A stretch of 64,000 nt of DNA from Ancistrus triradiatus (Eukaryota > Chordata > Actinopteri > Siluriformes > Loricariidae): assembly GCA_025084515.1 (NCBI GenBank), contig JAJAGP010001497.1:62001-126000 (forward strand). Reading direction: 5' to 3'. Positions within the stretch are counted from its first letter, which is position 1. Every line of letters begins with the position of its first letter. The translations under genes and the position numbers were made by a program. Positions 63,341-64,000 of this stretch are shown piece by piece. Below the pieces are notes generated by a model. The model was not told the origin of the DNA. It saw only the letters and a list, made by a program, of their open reading frames with translations, and did not search any database.

Positions 63341-63717
63341 CTCTATAACAATATCAATCATGTAATTAATAAATAAACACATGGTGCAATGAACCATTCA
63401 CCCATCTCATCTTCCAACATCTCAGTAATTGTAACATCTAACATCAATTTATGTTTATATAAACTACGGCTTATAAAAGGAGCGGAGTCACATCCTGGAA
63501 ACACAACAGCTCCATCTATAGATTTAGAGCTTTAGAGCTTGGTTACTGAGTTGAGGAGACGTAGCTGCATCGGGTTCTCCATTGGTCCTCGGGCTGGATG
63601 AGGAAGGTTGGGTTTAGTGTTTAGTTTGTGTTTGTGTGTTTCTTAGTACAAATCCCTTCATGTTTAAGCTGTACTAATAAAGGTGATTCAGTACGGTGTG
63701 TATTATGTTTGTGGTAC
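63341..63717 (-). other. G1 intron with conserved block (copy 6)
   Basis: The block actacggcttataaaaggagcggagtcacatcctgg at 63465-63500 and the following caacagctccatctatagattta match the G5 and G4 copies. No coding content. Confidence 0.5.
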
Positions 63718-63872
63718 CTGTGGAAGGCTTATTTGGAGATGTTTTAGCTGTGGTTCCTTTGGTTGCTGGAGTGGAGGTTGGACTGGTGCTGGAAGTTTAG
63801 GTTGTGATGTTGTCGTTGTTCTTCCTTTTTTTGTTGGGCTGGTTGTTGGAGGCTGAGGTTTAGGTGGAGCCT
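63718..63872 (-). pseudogene. G1 stalk exon with frame-shifting deletion
   Basis: On the minus strand it encodes EAPPKPQPPTTSPTKKGRTT and continues to QPKLPAPVQPP, then shifts relative to G2. The exon is 155 nt instead of 165, and a 7-nt shortening at the CCAACCTCC repeat changes the frame before the GTACCA donor. The acceptor region is also altered (TTTTTTTTAGAG). Joining it to the module-B exon would not keep frame, so G1 looks defective unless the T-run or this site is a sequencing error. Confidence 0.55.
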
Positions 63873-63990
63873 CTCTAAAAAAAATCTGATAAGTGGTTAG
63901 TAATGAAGGGTTAGTGAATAATCCAGTTTGTTCCATCTTTATTATGTTTTTGGAGTATTAATAAGAATGTGGATTAAAATCATATTTTAC

Positions 63991-64000
63991 CTTAACATGG
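63991..64000 (-). CDS. 3' end of a G1 Ig exon at the window edge (partial)
   Basis: The last ten bases read CCATGTTAAG followed by GTAAAATATG, the donor found at all Ig exons of the array (compare CCATGTTAAAG in G5 Ig1). The exon continues beyond the window. One A is missing relative to G5, which would change the phase. Confidence 0.5.

Noticed and set aside
1..64000. CRISPR array, bacterial operons, prophage
   Set aside because: No regularly spaced repeat-spacer pattern; introns, SINEs and LINEs show a vertebrate genome.

Overview
This window is vertebrate genomic DNA, almost certainly from a teleost fish. The evidence is split genes with GT-AG introns, fish-type tRNA-headed SINEs, L2/CR1-like LINEs with the 3' tail 'gcgctatataaataaa..tgacttgac', Tc1, hAT-like and Ty3/Gypsy chromovirus elements, and abundant (CA)n, (GT)n and (AAT)n microsatellites. 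There is no bacterial or viral replicon. A catfish or other otophysan is my guess only.

The host content is a tandem array of immunoglobulin-superfamily (IgSF) receptor genes, all on the minus strand. The ancestral unit can be read exon by exon: signal-peptide exon, V-like Ig exon 1, V-like Ig exon 2, Pro/Thr-rich stalk exon, and then one of two 3' modules. Module A is a transmembrane exon, a short cytoplasmic exon and a last exon with an ITIM (VTYxTV) plus an ITSM-like motif (TEYASI). Module B is one terminal exon carrying a different transmembrane segment and a short tail without tyrosine motifs. I call the units G1 (right edge) to G6 (left edge). G5 (14.8-25.0 kb) is complete: seven exons with correct splice sites and phases give a 334-residue inhibitory-type receptor. 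G2 (46.6-55.1 kb) has intact leader, Ig, stalk and tail exons but has lost its transmembrane exon by a deletion that keeps the reading frame, so it could encode a secreted or non-anchored protein. G1 is cut by the window edge. G3, G4 and G6 are broken or partial, each marked by a module-B terminal exon at 41.5, 26.3 and 3.3 kb respectively; a leader (G3, G4) or only intron 1 (G6) also remains.

Most of the remaining DNA is nested transposons. From left to right: a LINE fragment (0-2.6 kb), L2 copy 1 (4.35-10.0), an LTR-like unit (10.0-10.6), a second LINE family (10.7-12.05), Tc1 remnants with a solo LTR inside (12.05-13.3), and a Tc1 3' end (14.2-14.4). The last intron of G5 holds L2 copy 2 (15.3-19.6) and an LTR element with a gag remnant fused to a tandem-repeat ORF (19.8-21.8). 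Then come a possible Harbinger remnant (27.4-29.2), a Tc1 element (29.5-30.5), an L1-like fragment (30.5-31.5), and a related LTR element (31.8-39.0) into which L2 copy 3 inserted. A solo LTR splits an Ig exon (39.4-40.4). Further right are more LINE sequence (42.4-45.3), hAT-like elements with L2 copy 4 (49.2-54.9), and a 5.3-kb Ty3/Gypsy chromovirus (57.1-62.5) inserted into L2 copy 5.

The Ig genes look like a paired-receptor locus (inhibitory long-tail and short-tail members) of the kind known for teleost innate receptors (NITR, DICP, LITR, CD300-like). I do not assign it to one of these families. An IRF/Ets-type site lies about 180-210 bp upstream of two leader ATGs. All coordinates and splice assignments come from reading the sequence by eye.
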